A stretch of 64,000 bases of DNA from Saprospiraceae bacterium (GCA_016787525.1 JAEUUP010000010.1:1-64000); one strand, 5' to 3'; counted from the first letter of the stretch, positions 35,701-44,375 are shown. Notes: generated by a model from the letters alone, not told the origin. Numbers and translations are program-made.

Positions 35701-38700
35701 ACAGCCACTGGTAAAATAAGTCTTGTCGCCTCGGGAGGTGTCGGACGATATGTTTATACCCTCAATTTGAGTCCATTTGGGCGAAATCCAGGTGTTTTTG
35801 ACAGTTTAGTTGTTGGGAAATACATTATTGAGGTCGAAGACAGCAATCGCTGTCGTTTCCGCGATTCCGCTACCATCTACCAACCTTCGGCTCTGACTAT
35901 GAATTTAGTTAAACAAGATGTCCGCTGTTTTGGTAATACGAATGGTTCTATTCGCGCTTTAGCTGCTGGCGGTATTTCTCCTTACAGTTACAGTTGGAGC
36001 AATGGCAATACAACCAGTGTGTTGACTAATTTAACAGCTGGCAAATATGTTGTTACCTTAACTGATAAAAATGGCTGTCGAAAAACAGACTCTTCAACCG
36101 TCGTCTCTCCCGCTAAGATAGTTATAACTCCCGTCCAAGATTCTGTCAAATGCTTCGGAGATGCCACAGGGCGAGCGCGCGCACGAGTGACAGGTGGTTT
36201 GACACCATATTCTTATAATTGGAACAATACGCAATTTGATAGTATTGCATCGGGTCTCAAAGCTGGATTGCAGCGTGTGACTGTAACAGATGGCATTGGG
36301 TGTTCCGACACTGCCAGCATTACTGTACTGCAACCTGCCCAAATCCGCTTTGATTCGTTGGTCAGCATGCCTGCTACTTGTAGTAATTTAGCAACAGGGT
36401 CAGCACGTGTAGTTGTCAGTGGGGGTGTGCAGCCTTATCGCTATACTTGGCTTCCAAATGGTGCAACAACGCCTTCGATTTCCAATCTTCCTGCCGCACG
36501 CTACGGCATTACAGTCCGTGATAACAACAATTGTTTCAAAACTGACTCTGTTACTGTTAGTTCTAATCCAGCATTGGTCATTCAAGGCATGGATTTCTCT
36601 CAACTCAAGTGCAATGGTGATGCCACAGGTTCTATTGTGGTAAAAGCGACAGGAGGCACGGGTGTTTACACTTATCGCTGGAGTACATCTCCTATGCAAA
36701 CCGCAGATACAGCGAAAAACTTGACTGCGGGTCGCTATTCTGTGACAGTTACTGACCAAAACAATTGTACAGTGACAAAAGATACGACTTTATCAGAGCC
36801 ACCGCGACTCAATGCGACAATAACACAGTTCAAAAATGTAAAATGTAAGGGCGATGCCAACGGAACAGCGACCCCCTCAGTAACAGGCGGTACGCCATTC
36901 CAAAGTAACTTCCGTTATATCTATAAATGGAGTGACCCAAGAGGGCAAGATGCTGTTACAGCAGTTAATTTGGGTGTTGGCACTTATACTGTAAGTGTTA
37001 CAGATGCCAATGGTTGTGTGGATACGGCGAATATAACCATTACTGAACCCGCAACAGCCGTACAAGCCTTTCCTGTACAAACCAAGCTATCTTGTTACAA
37101 TGGTAGCACCGGTGAAGCCCAAGTCTCTGCAACTGGTGGCTCTGGTAACTATTCTTATCGTTGGAGCAATTTGCAAAATACACAAACAGTCACAGGTCTG
37201 TCACGCCAATTCTATTCTGTCACAGTAACAGATGCTTCTGGCTGCCAAGCTATTGACTCCATCGCTATCCAAAGCCACGATTCTATCAAGGCACAAATCG
37301 CTGTTGTACAACCCAGATGTTACAATACGTCAACAGGCTCTTTGTCCATTTCTTCTGTCGAAGGTGGTGCAGGTAATGGTAATGTCAATAATTATTTTTA
37401 TCGTTGGAATACCAATCCTGCACAGACAAATTATCAAGCGGTCAATATTCCTGGCGGTCGTACCTACTCCGTCACGGTCACAGATACTGAGGGGTGTACC
37501 AATACTTTCTTCAAATTCATCGGACAACCCGGCCCTATTCTACTTTCAGCGTTTTCAAAACCTGTCAGCTGTTTTGGCGGTTCAGACGGTCAAGCATTGA
37601 TAACAGCCGTTGGCTCAAATAACTCATTTACTTACAAATGGAATGATACCGCAGGACAAACAACCCAACAAGCCACAAAGTTGATTGCAGGACGATATGC
37701 TGTAACTATCACAGACTCAACGGGTTGCAAAAGAGATACTGTTGTGGATGTGTTCCAACCATCGCGCTTGAAAATTGATTCAAAAACCATCACTGACAAT
37801 AAATGCGTAGGTGATACGACAGGACGTATTGATTTGACCGTATCGGGCGGTATTCCTTTTTACAATATCTCTTGGTCGAGTGGCGATACTTCTGCTTCAG
37901 CTAAAAAACTCCGTTCGGGTACATATATCGTCACTATTTCTGATGCCAACGGCTGTAAATTGTTTGATACTATTGTTGTAAAATCGCCACCTGTGCTGGA
38001 TGCAGACATCTCTGCTAACCCTGTCAAATGTTTTGGAGACCAAAACGGTAGTATCATTGTTGATGCTTTTGGTGGCACTCAACCTTATTATTACAGTTTA
38101 AATGGTAAAACGTATAACGGTATCAGCCAAATTGTGGGCGTAAAAGCGGGTAGTTACGATGTTTATGTCAAAGATGCCAACGGCTGTATTTGGTTTGATA
38201 ATGTCACAATCGCATCACCACCGAAATTTATCGTCGAAGCGTCACCTGATATTACCATCAATTTGGGAGATAAAACCCAACTTTTTGCAAACCCTCTCAA
38301 CAATCGTGGAACAGTTACTTTAACGTGGAAACAACCGTATGACAGCACTTTAAGTTGCTTGAAATGTCCAAACCCTATTGCAAAACCGATGTCCACTATT
38401 TTGTATATTGTCAATGGTGTGGATTCGGCGGGTTGTCGAGCATCGGACAGTGTGAAAATTACGGTGTCAAAACCACGCAATGTTCTCGTGCCAACAGGGT
38501 TTACACCGAATGAAGACCTTATCAACGATAAACTCATTGTGCGCGGTCGCACAGGGACAATCATCAAGGTTTTCAGAATTTATGACCGATGGGGCGAGAT
38601 GCTTTATGAAGCCACTAATTTCCAAATCAATGACGAAAAATCGGGTTGGGATGGCACATTCCGAGGGCAATACATGAATTCTGGTCAGTATGTTTGGTAT

Positions 38701-38766
38701 GTCGAAGCCCAGTACATAGATGGTGCAACTGAAATTCTGAAAGGGCATACCACACTCATTCGGTAG
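32752..38766 (+). CDS. Giant SprB-like T9SS adhesin (2004 aa)
   Basis: Signal peptide (1-23), CUB-like domain (about 25-145, CGAVFYDSGG, LCFFDGSD), PKD domain (about 200-255), two proprotein-convertase P domains (about 340-490 and 610-765; NGEWSLYIKDQWTGDNG, NGNWQLLSSVIRGG), an FN3 domain (about 815-880), then about 12 SprB repeats of 75-80 residues (each C-G/N-x-x-x-G ... GG...Y-Y-W), and a C-terminal gliding-type T9SS domain (IYDRWGEMLYEA, GWDGTFRGQYMNSGQYVWY). SprB family proteins are mobile surface adhesins in gliding. The adjacent PorP/SprF gene is its usual partner. Motif copies at 35656 (PLS), 36873 (PSV, within a repeat) and 37484 (TEG), with degenerate copies at 33584 and 34883. Confidence 0.92.
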   Translation: MKNIATTFIWAFSLFFVSKTVIGQTTITMRNGSVSTGTCGAVFYDSGGNAGAYSNNQDLTFTICSDDPMNNHIALGFNDIDIAAGDELCFFDGSDTNAPSLGCASDFANNPNLVVETSARNGTGCMTIRFRSNSSGTGRGWFANVVCIPSCQTFTTKIVSSRPAIVPVDTGWIDACPNTTSINFKASGSYPLNNVAYRQSDSLSKFEWNFDDGTPVAYGPDVNHIFTKSGGYVVKLTVIDTHGCKNINYIKQRVRIAPRPTFNLGSIVSQICAGQEVRLRGTTAQIDPNYNVSTKTNEDSFRIGQVRSEKLFIPDNQRDQYKSSVYFTDFNPGQTLQNAADLKRIFVNMEHSWARDLEIKIVCPSQQSAILHKYAGQTGNEIRIGLPRSNRYTPGSDGTGTQQNDPAFNPAGTGLEYGWTSLATRTWRSFTSGAISLAPGDYAPEDPFTRLVGCPLNGEWSLYIKDQWTGDNGWIFYWGIDFEKRLYPKIETFKPQIVSHTWLMNPTVTSYNMDSIVARPRNAGIASYTYQVKDNFNCVWDTAVNVNILPPTNAQCAVCDLNFPELKDTSFCVAEPLGTVLNKTSLNRVNNSVTFDAFPNVQIDGNTATLFNPHSSTILVRNIFMQTLTDPLTQLDSVCIDVNSSVADDYVVQLKAPSGQTILMKPDRVGGVQKNIRALCFSPTATRAIESAASPLTGDYQPAGGVTTWNTLRGATVNGNWQLLSSVIRGGHTDTLTHWSITFKSGNALKYSWAPATGLSCSNCATPTARPTNTTQYIVTVVDSLNCTHRDTVRVTVIDSLAAPSLSVGNLNFSWIQFVWGAVNGATGYEVSVDSGRTWVTPNGNLQHTVTGLRTMQTVTLMVRALGGTCGARIARLSETSMDCIATIGRGANRRLLVDSILCYGGTSPFVNFAFANGVQPLTYKIDTFSQLLDPVFRNKIKAGRHTAIVIDGEGCQDTLIFYLGQPDPLSIQKTVDSVKCNNTATGKISLVASGGVGRYVYTLNLSPFGRNPGVFDSLVVGKYIIEVEDSNRCRFRDSATIYQPSALTMNLVKQDVRCFGNTNGSIRALAAGGISPYSYSWSNGNTTSVLTNLTAGKYVVTLTDKNGCRKTDSSTVVSPAKIVITPVQDSVKCFGDATGRARARVTGGLTPYSYNWNNTQFDSIASGLKAGLQRVTVTDGIGCSDTASITVLQPAQIRFDSLVSMPATCSNLATGSARVVVSGGVQPYRYTWLPNGATTPSISNLPAARYGITVRDNNNCFKTDSVTVSSNPALVIQGMDFSQLKCNGDATGSIVVKATGGTGVYTYRWSTSPMQTADTAKNLTAGRYSVTVTDQNNCTVTKDTTLSEPPRLNATITQFKNVKCKGDANGTATPSVTGGTPFQSNFRYIYKWSDPRGQDAVTAVNLGVGTYTVSVTDANGCVDTANITITEPATAVQAFPVQTKLSCYNGSTGEAQVSATGGSGNYSYRWSNLQNTQTVTGLSRQFYSVTVTDASGCQAIDSIAIQSHDSIKAQIAVVQPRCYNTSTGSLSISSVEGGAGNGNVNNYFYRWNTNPAQTNYQAVNIPGGRTYSVTVTDTEGCTNTFFKFIGQPGPILLSAFSKPVSCFGGSDGQALITAVGSNNSFTYKWNDTAGQTTQQATKLIAGRYAVTITDSTGCKRDTVVDVFQPSRLKIDSKTITDNKCVGDTTGRIDLTVSGGIPFYNISWSSGDTSASAKKLRSGTYIVTISDANGCKLFDTIVVKSPPVLDADISANPVKCFGDQNGSIIVDAFGGTQPYYYSLNGKTYNGISQIVGVKAGSYDVYVKDANGCIWFDNVTIASPPKFIVEASPDITINLGDKTQLFANPLNNRGTVTLTWKQPYDSTLSCLKCPNPIAKPMSTILYIVNGVDSAGCRASDSVKITVSKPRNVLVPTGFTPNEDLINDKLIVRGRTGTIIKVFRIYDRWGEMLYEATNFQINDEKSGWDGTFRGQYMNSGQYVWYVEAQYIDGATEILKGHTTLIR

Positions 38767-38779
38767 GTAGTGATAACTA

Positions 38780-38812
38780 AAGTTAGGGAAAATTTAAAAT
38801 TTTCCCTAACTT
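38780..38812 (+). terminator. Hairpin between the adhesin and PorP/SprF genes
   Basis: Arms 38780-38793 and 38799-38812 pair over 14 bp (AAGTTAGGGAAAAT). It lies 14 bp after the adhesin stop. It may only attenuate, because the following gene is normally cotranscribed with its adhesin. Confidence 0.6.
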
Positions 38813-38860
38813 ATTACTCACAACTACAACCCATTCTCTAATCACCAATTTCTAATATTC

Positions 38861-39916
38861 ATGCAAAGAAATATCTACAATTCATTTCTAACCATTCTAT
38901 TTGTGGCTGCCACAGCCTTGAATCTAAAAGCTCAAGACGCTTTTTTCACACAATACTATGCCTCACCTTTGCAAGTAAACCCTGCTATGATGGGTGTTTT
39001 TCAAGGGCAATGGCGTATGAATGCCAATTATCGGCAACAGTGGGGCGGCATTTTTTCCGATATTCCGATTCGTACCATTCATGGTTCATTCGACTATCGT
39101 TTGCGGGTTGTTGATGAAGATTATCTTGCTTTCGGCATCAACGCCATGCAAGACGAAACGGGTGCATATTCCAAACTTAAATCCACACGTGGCAATTTGG
39201 GTATTTCCTATATGAAACAACTTTCTGGCAATCGCTACCGTGCTGACGACCAATATCTCGTTGCAGGTATCCAAGTGGGTACTGGTCAATATCGGTCAGG
39301 CATAGACGGTTTGTGGTTCGACCGCCAATATGACAGTGTCGCATTTAATGTCAATACATCGCTTGCTTCGGGCGAAGTAGGGTTACAATCCAATATGTTC
39401 CTCGACTACACAGCGGGTTTGATGTGGTATATGGTTGCTGACGACAATATGAGTTTCTACATTGGTGCCAGTGCGCACCATCTGTCAAGCCCGAACATCT
39501 CGTTTTTTGGCAATAAATCTGAGAATTTACGCCGTCGGTTCAACCTCAATATGGGTGGAGAGCTACCCCTCAGTGATGAACTCAGTATTTTGCCTTCTAT
39601 GATGGCTTCTATTCAAGGACAGTCTATGATGACTCAGTTTGGGACTAATTTTCGATATTCTAATCACGATTGGCAAGAAGTCGCCATTCGCGTAGGTGGA
39701 GCTTATCGTCTTTCCAACAAGTACAGTGGCATTTTGGGCGATGCTTTTACCATCACAGGTATGTTAGAAATGAATGGTTGGGTGTTTGGTGCGAGCTACG
39801 ACATCCATACATCTACCATTTTAAGACCTACAAACGGACGCGGTGCATGGGAACTCTCCTTAATTTATGTCGCGCCAGAGCGTTTTCCTGTTAAAACAAG
39901 TTGCCCTAAGTTTTGA
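38861..39916 (+). CDS. PorP/SprF family type IX secretion membrane protein
   Basis: 351 aa. Signal peptide (about 1-24, LNLKAQ), then QDAFFTQYYASPLQVNPAMMG, the hallmark N-terminus of the PorP/SprF family (Q-Y-x-x-P-x-x-x-N-P-A). The rest is an outer-membrane beta-barrel with repeated glycine/aromatic strands (YSGILGDAFTITGMLEM, GASYDIHTS). SprF is required for export of SprB-type adhesins in Flavobacterium johnsoniae; its place right after the giant adhesin supports the same pairing. A degenerate motif copy lies at 39566 (LPLSDELS). It ends in a long terminator shared with the convergent TIGR03643 gene. Confidence 0.93.
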   Translation: MQRNIYNSFLTILFVAATALNLKAQDAFFTQYYASPLQVNPAMMGVFQGQWRMNANYRQQWGGIFSDIPIRTIHGSFDYRLRVVDEDYLAFGINAMQDETGAYSKLKSTRGNLGISYMKQLSGNRYRADDQYLVAGIQVGTGQYRSGIDGLWFDRQYDSVAFNVNTSLASGEVGLQSNMFLDYTAGLMWYMVADDNMSFYIGASAHHLSSPNISFFGNKSENLRRRFNLNMGGELPLSDELSILPSMMASIQGQSMMTQFGTNFRYSNHDWQEVAIRVGGAYRLSNKYSGILGDAFTITGMLEMNGWVFGASYDIHTSTILRPTNGRGAWELSLIYVAPERFPVKTSCPKF

Positions 39917-39927
39917 GACAACAGACC

Positions 39928-39972
39928 AAAAGAAAAGGTCAGTGAGAGGGCATCTCACCGACCTTTTCTTTT
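39928..39972. terminator. Bidirectional terminator overlapping a 3' gene end
   Basis: Arms of about 20 bp with one or two mismatches, loop near 39950; AAAAGAAAAGGTC pairs with GACCTTTTCTTTT. The right arm includes the last codons of the convergent TIGR03643 gene (39955-40257). Confidence 0.8.
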
Positions 39973-40257
39973 GACAATTCGATTACCCGAAGGTTTTTGC
40001 ATACGACTTTTGAAACGAATAACCTCATCATCGCGCAAAGCTCGGTGTTTCGTGCTACGCCCTTGGACTCGACTGCGCCATTTTTTCCAATTCGACAGTT
40101 TCATCTCAGATTTCATCAGAGCAATCACTTCCGCTTCACTCAAACCAAATTGGAAGGAAATGGCATCGAAAGGTGTCCTATCTTCCCACGCCATTTCAAT
40201 AATACGGTCAATATCAATCGCTGTTAATTGATGCTTTTCAACAAGTTTTTTCGCCAT
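39955..40257 (-). CDS. TIGR03643 family protein
   Basis: 100 aa, basic and helical, without signal peptide. It matches the small TIGR03643 family: IDRIIEMAWEDRTPFDAISFQFGL followed by EAEVIALMKSEMKLSNWKKWRSRVQGRSTKH. The middle resembles a helix-turn-helix; function is unknown and it may bind nucleic acid (inference from charge and fold). An exact motif copy (40265) lies just upstream of its ATG, in the gap to the CHAT gene. Confidence 0.88.
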   Translation of the reverse strand: MAKKLVEKHQLTAIDIDRIIEMAWEDRTPFDAISFQFGLSEAEVIALMKSEMKLSNWKKWRSRVQGRSTKHRALRDDEVIRFKSRMQKPSGNRIVKRKGR

Positions 40258-40282
40258 ACGATACCCCCTCAGTATTTTTTGA

Positions 40283-41275
40283 TTATAAATCCATTTTCAC
40301 GCCCTTATTGTAGAGAACGATTAAGTCTTTCGATTTAGGTTTCTTTAGGACAACCTTCTGTTTGCCTGTAACAAAAGCGCGTTCAATAGGTTTTCCTTCA
40401 CCCATAGCAAAATAAAAACCTTCGGCAAATGCCAGAGCCAAATCATCATCGAGCGCACGCGATGAACCTACGACATACGGCACGTGCTTGCCAATAGCTT
40501 TGGCTTGTGATTCAGAATAGCAACTGTTGAAAACAACGACTTCGAGTGGCACTTTTAAGTCGTTCACCGTTGAATCGAACAAATAATCCAACGATTCATC
40601 CTCAATAATCACCAAACCGCGCATATCATCGTCAAAAACAACGATTCCGCCTTTTTGTTCATAGCCTTCTGGCAAACGTGCAAGCCCTCTTGTTGTATCA
40701 TTCGTTGCACCATGCTCACCCGTTTTCGGGTCTTTACCATGACCCGAAAAGTGAATGATATTCGGATTGTATTTCGAAATCAGTTCTGGAATATCACCCG
40801 CACTCAAGAATTTTTCTGTTTGTAAATTGAATGTATTGCCCACACGTGTCGAAATGCGACTATGCTCCACTTCAAGCTGAATGAAACGCGTTCCCGGCGG
40901 ATTCGCACCCATAAATAAGATGGTCTTTTTGCTATCTGTTGTCGTCTGAGTGTTTGAACTGTTGTTCGGTGTGCTGACCGTCGTTGTCCTCGTTTCAGTC
41001 GTGGCAACAACCGTTGTCGAAGCATTACCTACATCTTCCAACAGGGTTAAAACACCGTTTGTAATTTGGTTGCGGCGCATATTAGCTTCCGAATAGCTAA
41101 TCAAACCCAAATTTTCGTTGCGTTTCAAAGCAGAATACTGTGCTTTGAGTCCAATCAAGTCATTACTTATATCTGAGCCAGAGGTATTTGCCCAATTTAC
41201 AAAGAGATCTAAAGCTTTGTCGCCTTTGCCTGCGCCTATGAGGTCACGAATTTGAGTCCTTAATGCACTATCCAT
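40283..41275 (-). CDS. CHAT-type protease with N-terminal effector-associated domain
   Basis: 330 aa. Residues 1-85 look like an effector-associated domain of the EAD11 kind (QIRDLIGAGKGDKALDLF, LKAQYSAL, RRNQITNGVLTLLEDV), a small helical adaptor known from bacterial conflict and programmed-death systems. A Thr/Ser-rich linker (86-116) leads to a caspase-like CHAT domain (117-310) with the catalytic His179 (HFSGHG) and Cys252 (FNSCYS). Such proteins are activated through EAD-EAD pairing and cleave target proteins in defence or cell-suicide responses; here no partner with a matching EAD is adjacent. A Thr-rich linker contains no motif copy. Confident on the CHAT domain, less on EAD subtype. 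Confidence 0.8.
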   Translation of the reverse strand: MDSALRTQIRDLIGAGKGDKALDLFVNWANTSGSDISNDLIGLKAQYSALKRNENLGLISYSEANMRRNQITNGVLTLLEDVGNASTTVVATTETRTTTVSTPNNSSNTQTTTDSKKTILFMGANPPGTRFIQLEVEHSRISTRVGNTFNLQTEKFLSAGDIPELISKYNPNIIHFSGHGKDPKTGEHGATNDTTRGLARLPEGYEQKGGIVVFDDDMRGLVIIEDESLDYLFDSTVNDLKVPLEVVVFNSCYSESQAKAIGKHVPYVVGSSRALDDDLALAFAEGFYFAMGEGKPIERAFVTGKQKVVLKKPKSKDLIVLYNKGVKMDL

Positions 41276-41434
41276 AAATTGTTTTTATTATAGTTTTTTT
41301 CAAATAGGTTAATTTTTGTTTTCTTTTGAAAACGAAAGTATGAAAAAGAATTAAATGCTAAATAAATAATCTCGTTTAAAAATAAAAAATCATAAATCCC
41401 TCATTTTCAAAGAGTTTTTTCGTAAAATATACAT

Positions 41435-41920
41435 TCAACTTTCGTTTTCTTCCAATTTCAGTTTTTTCAAAACATCTCCAATCAAAGCCGATTCAAAGCC
41501 GCGTCTGAGTGCAAAAGCGTACAGTTTTGCCGTTTTTTGCGGGTCAGTGTCTGCTATTTCATGGGCTTTTTGTTTCAAGATTTTTTCTAACACTTCCAAG
41601 TATCCCCCCTCAGTATCAATAGCTTTCATGGCTTGCTGAATCGAATAGTCTGGGATTTGACGCATTTTTAGTTCCTGCCGAATCCGTATTTTGCCCCAGT
41701 GTTTCATACGAAATTTGCCTCTTGCGTAGGCAATTGCAAACCGTTCCTCGTTCAAAAAATTGTCTTCAATCAATTGCGCCACTATTTCATCTGCCACATC
41801 GCCATAGAAACCAAAATCGCGCAGCTTTGCCATCACTTCCGAATGACAACGCTCTTGGTAAGCGCAAAAGGCTTGCAGTTTTTGCAACGCTGCTTCCTTT
41901 GAAATCGTCTTTTTTGCCAT
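41435..41920 (-). CDS. recX: Regulatory protein RecX
   Basis: 161 aa from MAKKTISKEA; 30 bp of upstream ORF overlaps the neighbour's end and is rejected. Three-helix RecX repeats are visible: CAYQERCHSEVMAKLRDFG, IVAQLIEDNFLNEERFAIAYARGK, then GKIRIRQELKMRQIPDYSI, and a C-terminal KTAKLYAFALRRGF. RecX modulates RecA filaments during recombination and repair; recA is not in the window. The 11-mer (41606) is read as DTEGGY between repeat helices. It starts 36 bp after the HAD gene stop, same strand, so cotranscription is likely. Confidence 0.92.
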   Translation of the reverse strand: MAKKTISKEAALQKLQAFCAYQERCHSEVMAKLRDFGFYGDVADEIVAQLIEDNFLNEERFAIAYARGKFRMKHWGKIRIRQELKMRQIPDYSIQQAMKAIDTEGGYLEVLEKILKQKAHEIADTDPQKTAKLYAFALRRGFESALIGDVLKKLKLEENES

Positions 41921-41956
41921 GATTTTTGATACTTTACCTCGTTTTAGCACAATTTC

Positions 41957-42595
41957 TTACAAAAGCGATTCAATAATATCTATTATTTCGTCGCCCACGC
42001 GATGCTGATAGACTTTCATGCCCACTCGTTTTGCCCCCTCAGTATTGGCAGCCACATCGTCAATAAATAGCGATTCCTCAGCTTTGAGTTGCGCATCTTG
42101 CAGCACATAGTCGTAAATGTCCTCATTGGGCTTGCGCAAACCGATGTGATGGGAATAGTAGGCTTTATCAAAATAAGTGTCGCTAAAGTGTTGAATATCA
42201 AAGCCATAAACTGTCTTCAAATAGCCGTCAACGAAATTGTAATGCGTTTCGTTGGTGTTTGACAATAAAAATACGCGGTGGTTTTGCCGCAACCGCAACA
42301 ACATATCAAAACGTTCGGGTTTTATGGTCAACAACATGGCGTTCCAAGCCTCTTTGACTTGCCGAATACTGAGGGGTGTCTCCGCAATCGAGCGCAGTGT
42401 TTCTAAAAAAGTCTGCTCCGAGATTTTGCCTATTTCAAAATCCACAAATACGTCTCCGTTTGGGTAAACGGTTTTCAATTTTTGCTCATAATCATCGCCT
42501 ACAAAATGGCGCAACGACACAAACGTGCGCTCAATATCAAGGTCAATCAACACATTTCCGAAGTCAAAAATGATGTTTTTAGTATTGTTTTGCAT
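41957..42595 (-). CDS. HAD superfamily phosphatase
   Basis: 212 aa. HAD motif I is FDFGNVLIDLD with nucleophile Asp11, motif II is LLSNTN, motif III includes the Lys of LRKPNEDIY and motif IV is FIDDVAAN. The arrangement is that of YihX-type sugar-phosphate phosphatases; substrate unassigned. The exact motif at 42035 encodes NTEGA immediately after motif IV, where many relatives have N-x-E-x-A; this suggests substitution of existing codons, not insertion. A second copy at 42366 is read as PLSI. The -7 box at 42616-42623 fits this start. Confidence 0.91.
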   Translation of the reverse strand: MQNNTKNIIFDFGNVLIDLDIERTFVSLRHFVGDDYEQKLKTVYPNGDVFVDFEIGKISEQTFLETLRSIAETPLSIRQVKEAWNAMLLTIKPERFDMLLRLRQNHRVFLLSNTNETHYNFVDGYLKTVYGFDIQHFSDTYFDKAYYSHHIGLRKPNEDIYDYVLQDAQLKAEESLFIDDVAANTEGAKRVGMKVYQHRVGDEIIDIIESLL

Positions 42596-42615
42596 AAAAA
42601 ACTTGTTTTTAAAGA

Positions 42616-42623
42616 CAAAGATA
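42616..42623 (-). promoter_or_regulatory. -7 box of the HAD-recX unit (TATCTTTG)
   Basis: CAAAGATA on the plus strand gives TATCTTTG on the minus strand, about 20 bp upstream of the HAD start. Fits TAnnTTTG; -33 unclear. Confidence 0.45.
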
Positions 42624-42700
42624 AAAGGTGTTCGGTCTAAAATAACTAAAATTGCAGGTCAAATAGCAGAATCCACAGAATCAAAACATAAATTTAAACC

Positions 42701-44200
42701 GTGTTAAAAAAACTCGCAGGACAAACTGCCATCTATGGTTTATCGAGCATCGTCGGACGCTTTCTGAACTATTTGCTCGTCCCGATTTATACCCGTGTTC
42801 TCGACCCGACCGAGTATGGTGCTTCGTCTTGGTTCTATGCCATCGCTGCTTTTATGGCGGTGATTTATACCTATGGCATGGAAACGGCTTTCTTCAGATT
42901 CACACAAAAAGAAGACAGCGATAAAGAAAAAGTTTTTTCCACTTCTGCTATTTCCATCTTAGCGACTTCATTGATTTTTAGTGGATTAATCATCTTTTTT
43001 GCCACGCCTTTGGCGCATTTTACTAAAAATGAGGGGCGCGAATTGTACTTTATTTACTTCGCCATCATCTTCGCTGCCGATGCCATCACAACGATTCCTT
43101 TTGCTTGGTTGCGGCACCAAAATGAACCTTTACGCTTTGCCTTTTTGCGCCTTTTGAGCATCGGAACGAATATTGGATTGAATCTTTTTTTCTATATCGT
43201 CATTCCGTTTTTCTCGGCTCGGGGGCTGCTCGCACCGCTTGATACTGAGGGGGTGTCTATCAAGTGGATGTTTATTGCCAATGTGTTGTCGAGTATCGTT
43301 GTACTGCCTTTCTTCTCAAATGAACTAAAACTTTTGAAACACGGCTTGGACAAAACGCTCTGGCGCGAGATGCTTACCTACGCTTTCCCATTGATTTTCA
43401 TGGGTTTAGCAGGTATGGTGAACGAAACGCTCGACCGCATTTTGCTCAAAGAAATGATAGCCGACCAAGCCTACGCCGAAGCGCAAATTGGCATTTATTC
43501 TGCCAACTACAAGCTCTCCATCATCATCACCCTGTTCATCCAAGCGTTCCGATTTGGTGCAGAGCCGTTCTTTTTTGCGCAAGCCAAAGAGAAAGATTCG
43601 CGGCAAACTTATGCCAAAGTGATGCAATATTTTATGCTGGTATGCGCCACTATTTTTATTGGTGTGTTGCTCTATCTCGATATTTTCAAAGGTTTTATCG
43701 GCAAAAAGTATTGGGAAGGCTTGACTGTTGTGCCTATTCTACTGATGGCAAACGTTTTTTTAGGCGCGTACTACAATCTTTCTGTCTGGTACAAATTGAC
43801 AGATAGAACCCAAATGGGTGCTGTTGTCAGCCTGATTGGTGCAGCTATTACATTAATTCTAAATTGGTTATGGATTCCCACAATGGGCTATGAAGGCTCG
43901 GCTTGGGCAACATTGATTTGTTATTTTTCAATGGCAGCCATCAGCTTTGGCATGGGACAAAAATATTACCCAATTCCTTACCCGACGCGCCGCATTGCTG
44001 CTTATTTGGCATTGGCTCTCACCGCTTATTTTATGAGTGAAATGTTGGCAGAGCATTTTGGATTGACAACTCTTGTCAAATTAGCGGTTAATACATTGAT
44101 TTTTGCTGTCTATCTTTTAGTGTTATATAAAATGGAGGAAAAACAAATACAACCACTCAAGACATTGATTTTAAGCAAATTGAAAAGAGGTAAACCTTGA
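42701..44200 (+). CDS. Lipopolysaccharide/polysaccharide flippase (MOP/Wzx-like)
   Basis: 499 aa, GTG start, about 14 hydrophobic helices. The N-terminal GQTAIYGLSSIVGRFLNYLLVPIYTRVLDPTEYG is typical of polysaccharide export MOP flippases that move lipid-linked sugars across the inner membrane. No glycosyltransferases are adjacent, so the substrate is unknown; isolated Wzx-like genes are frequent in Bacteroidota. The motif copy at 43242 (LDTEGVS) lies in a periplasmic or cytosolic loop between two predicted helices. The 3' side runs into an IS remnant region. Confidence 0.89.
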   Translation: MLKKLAGQTAIYGLSSIVGRFLNYLLVPIYTRVLDPTEYGASSWFYAIAAFMAVIYTYGMETAFFRFTQKEDSDKEKVFSTSAISILATSLIFSGLIIFFATPLAHFTKNEGRELYFIYFAIIFAADAITTIPFAWLRHQNEPLRFAFLRLLSIGTNIGLNLFFYIVIPFFSARGLLAPLDTEGVSIKWMFIANVLSSIVVLPFFSNELKLLKHGLDKTLWREMLTYAFPLIFMGLAGMVNETLDRILLKEMIADQAYAEAQIGIYSANYKLSIIITLFIQAFRFGAEPFFFAQAKEKDSRQTYAKVMQYFMLVCATIFIGVLLYLDIFKGFIGKKYWEGLTVVPILLMANVFLGAYYNLSVWYKLTDRTQMGAVVSLIGAAITLILNWLWIPTMGYEGSAWATLICYFSMAAISFGMGQKYYPIPYPTRRIAAYLALALTAYFMSEMLAEHFGLTTLVKLAVNTLIFAVYLLVLYKMEEKQIQPLKTLILSKLKRGKP

Positions 44201-44307
44201 TTTCAATCCCCCGATTGAAATTGGAGGCTACCAATGTGTCGAGCCTACGGCTCTTTTTTTTCATATGCGGAATTGCTGACTTAATTTCCGAGCATTCTGC
44301 ACAGCTC

Positions 44308-44375
44308 ACTTCTTTGCGAGAATGTCTCATTTCTTTGCGAAATTGTCTCACTCCTTTATGAGAATGTCTCATTTC
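44308..44375. repeat. Short imperfect tandem repeat
   Basis: Three units of about 22-24 bp built on CTTTGCGAGAATGTCTCATT, differing at several positions. In the 427-bp gap 44201-44627, which otherwise holds only the transposase remnant and AT-rich sequence. Confidence 0.55.
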
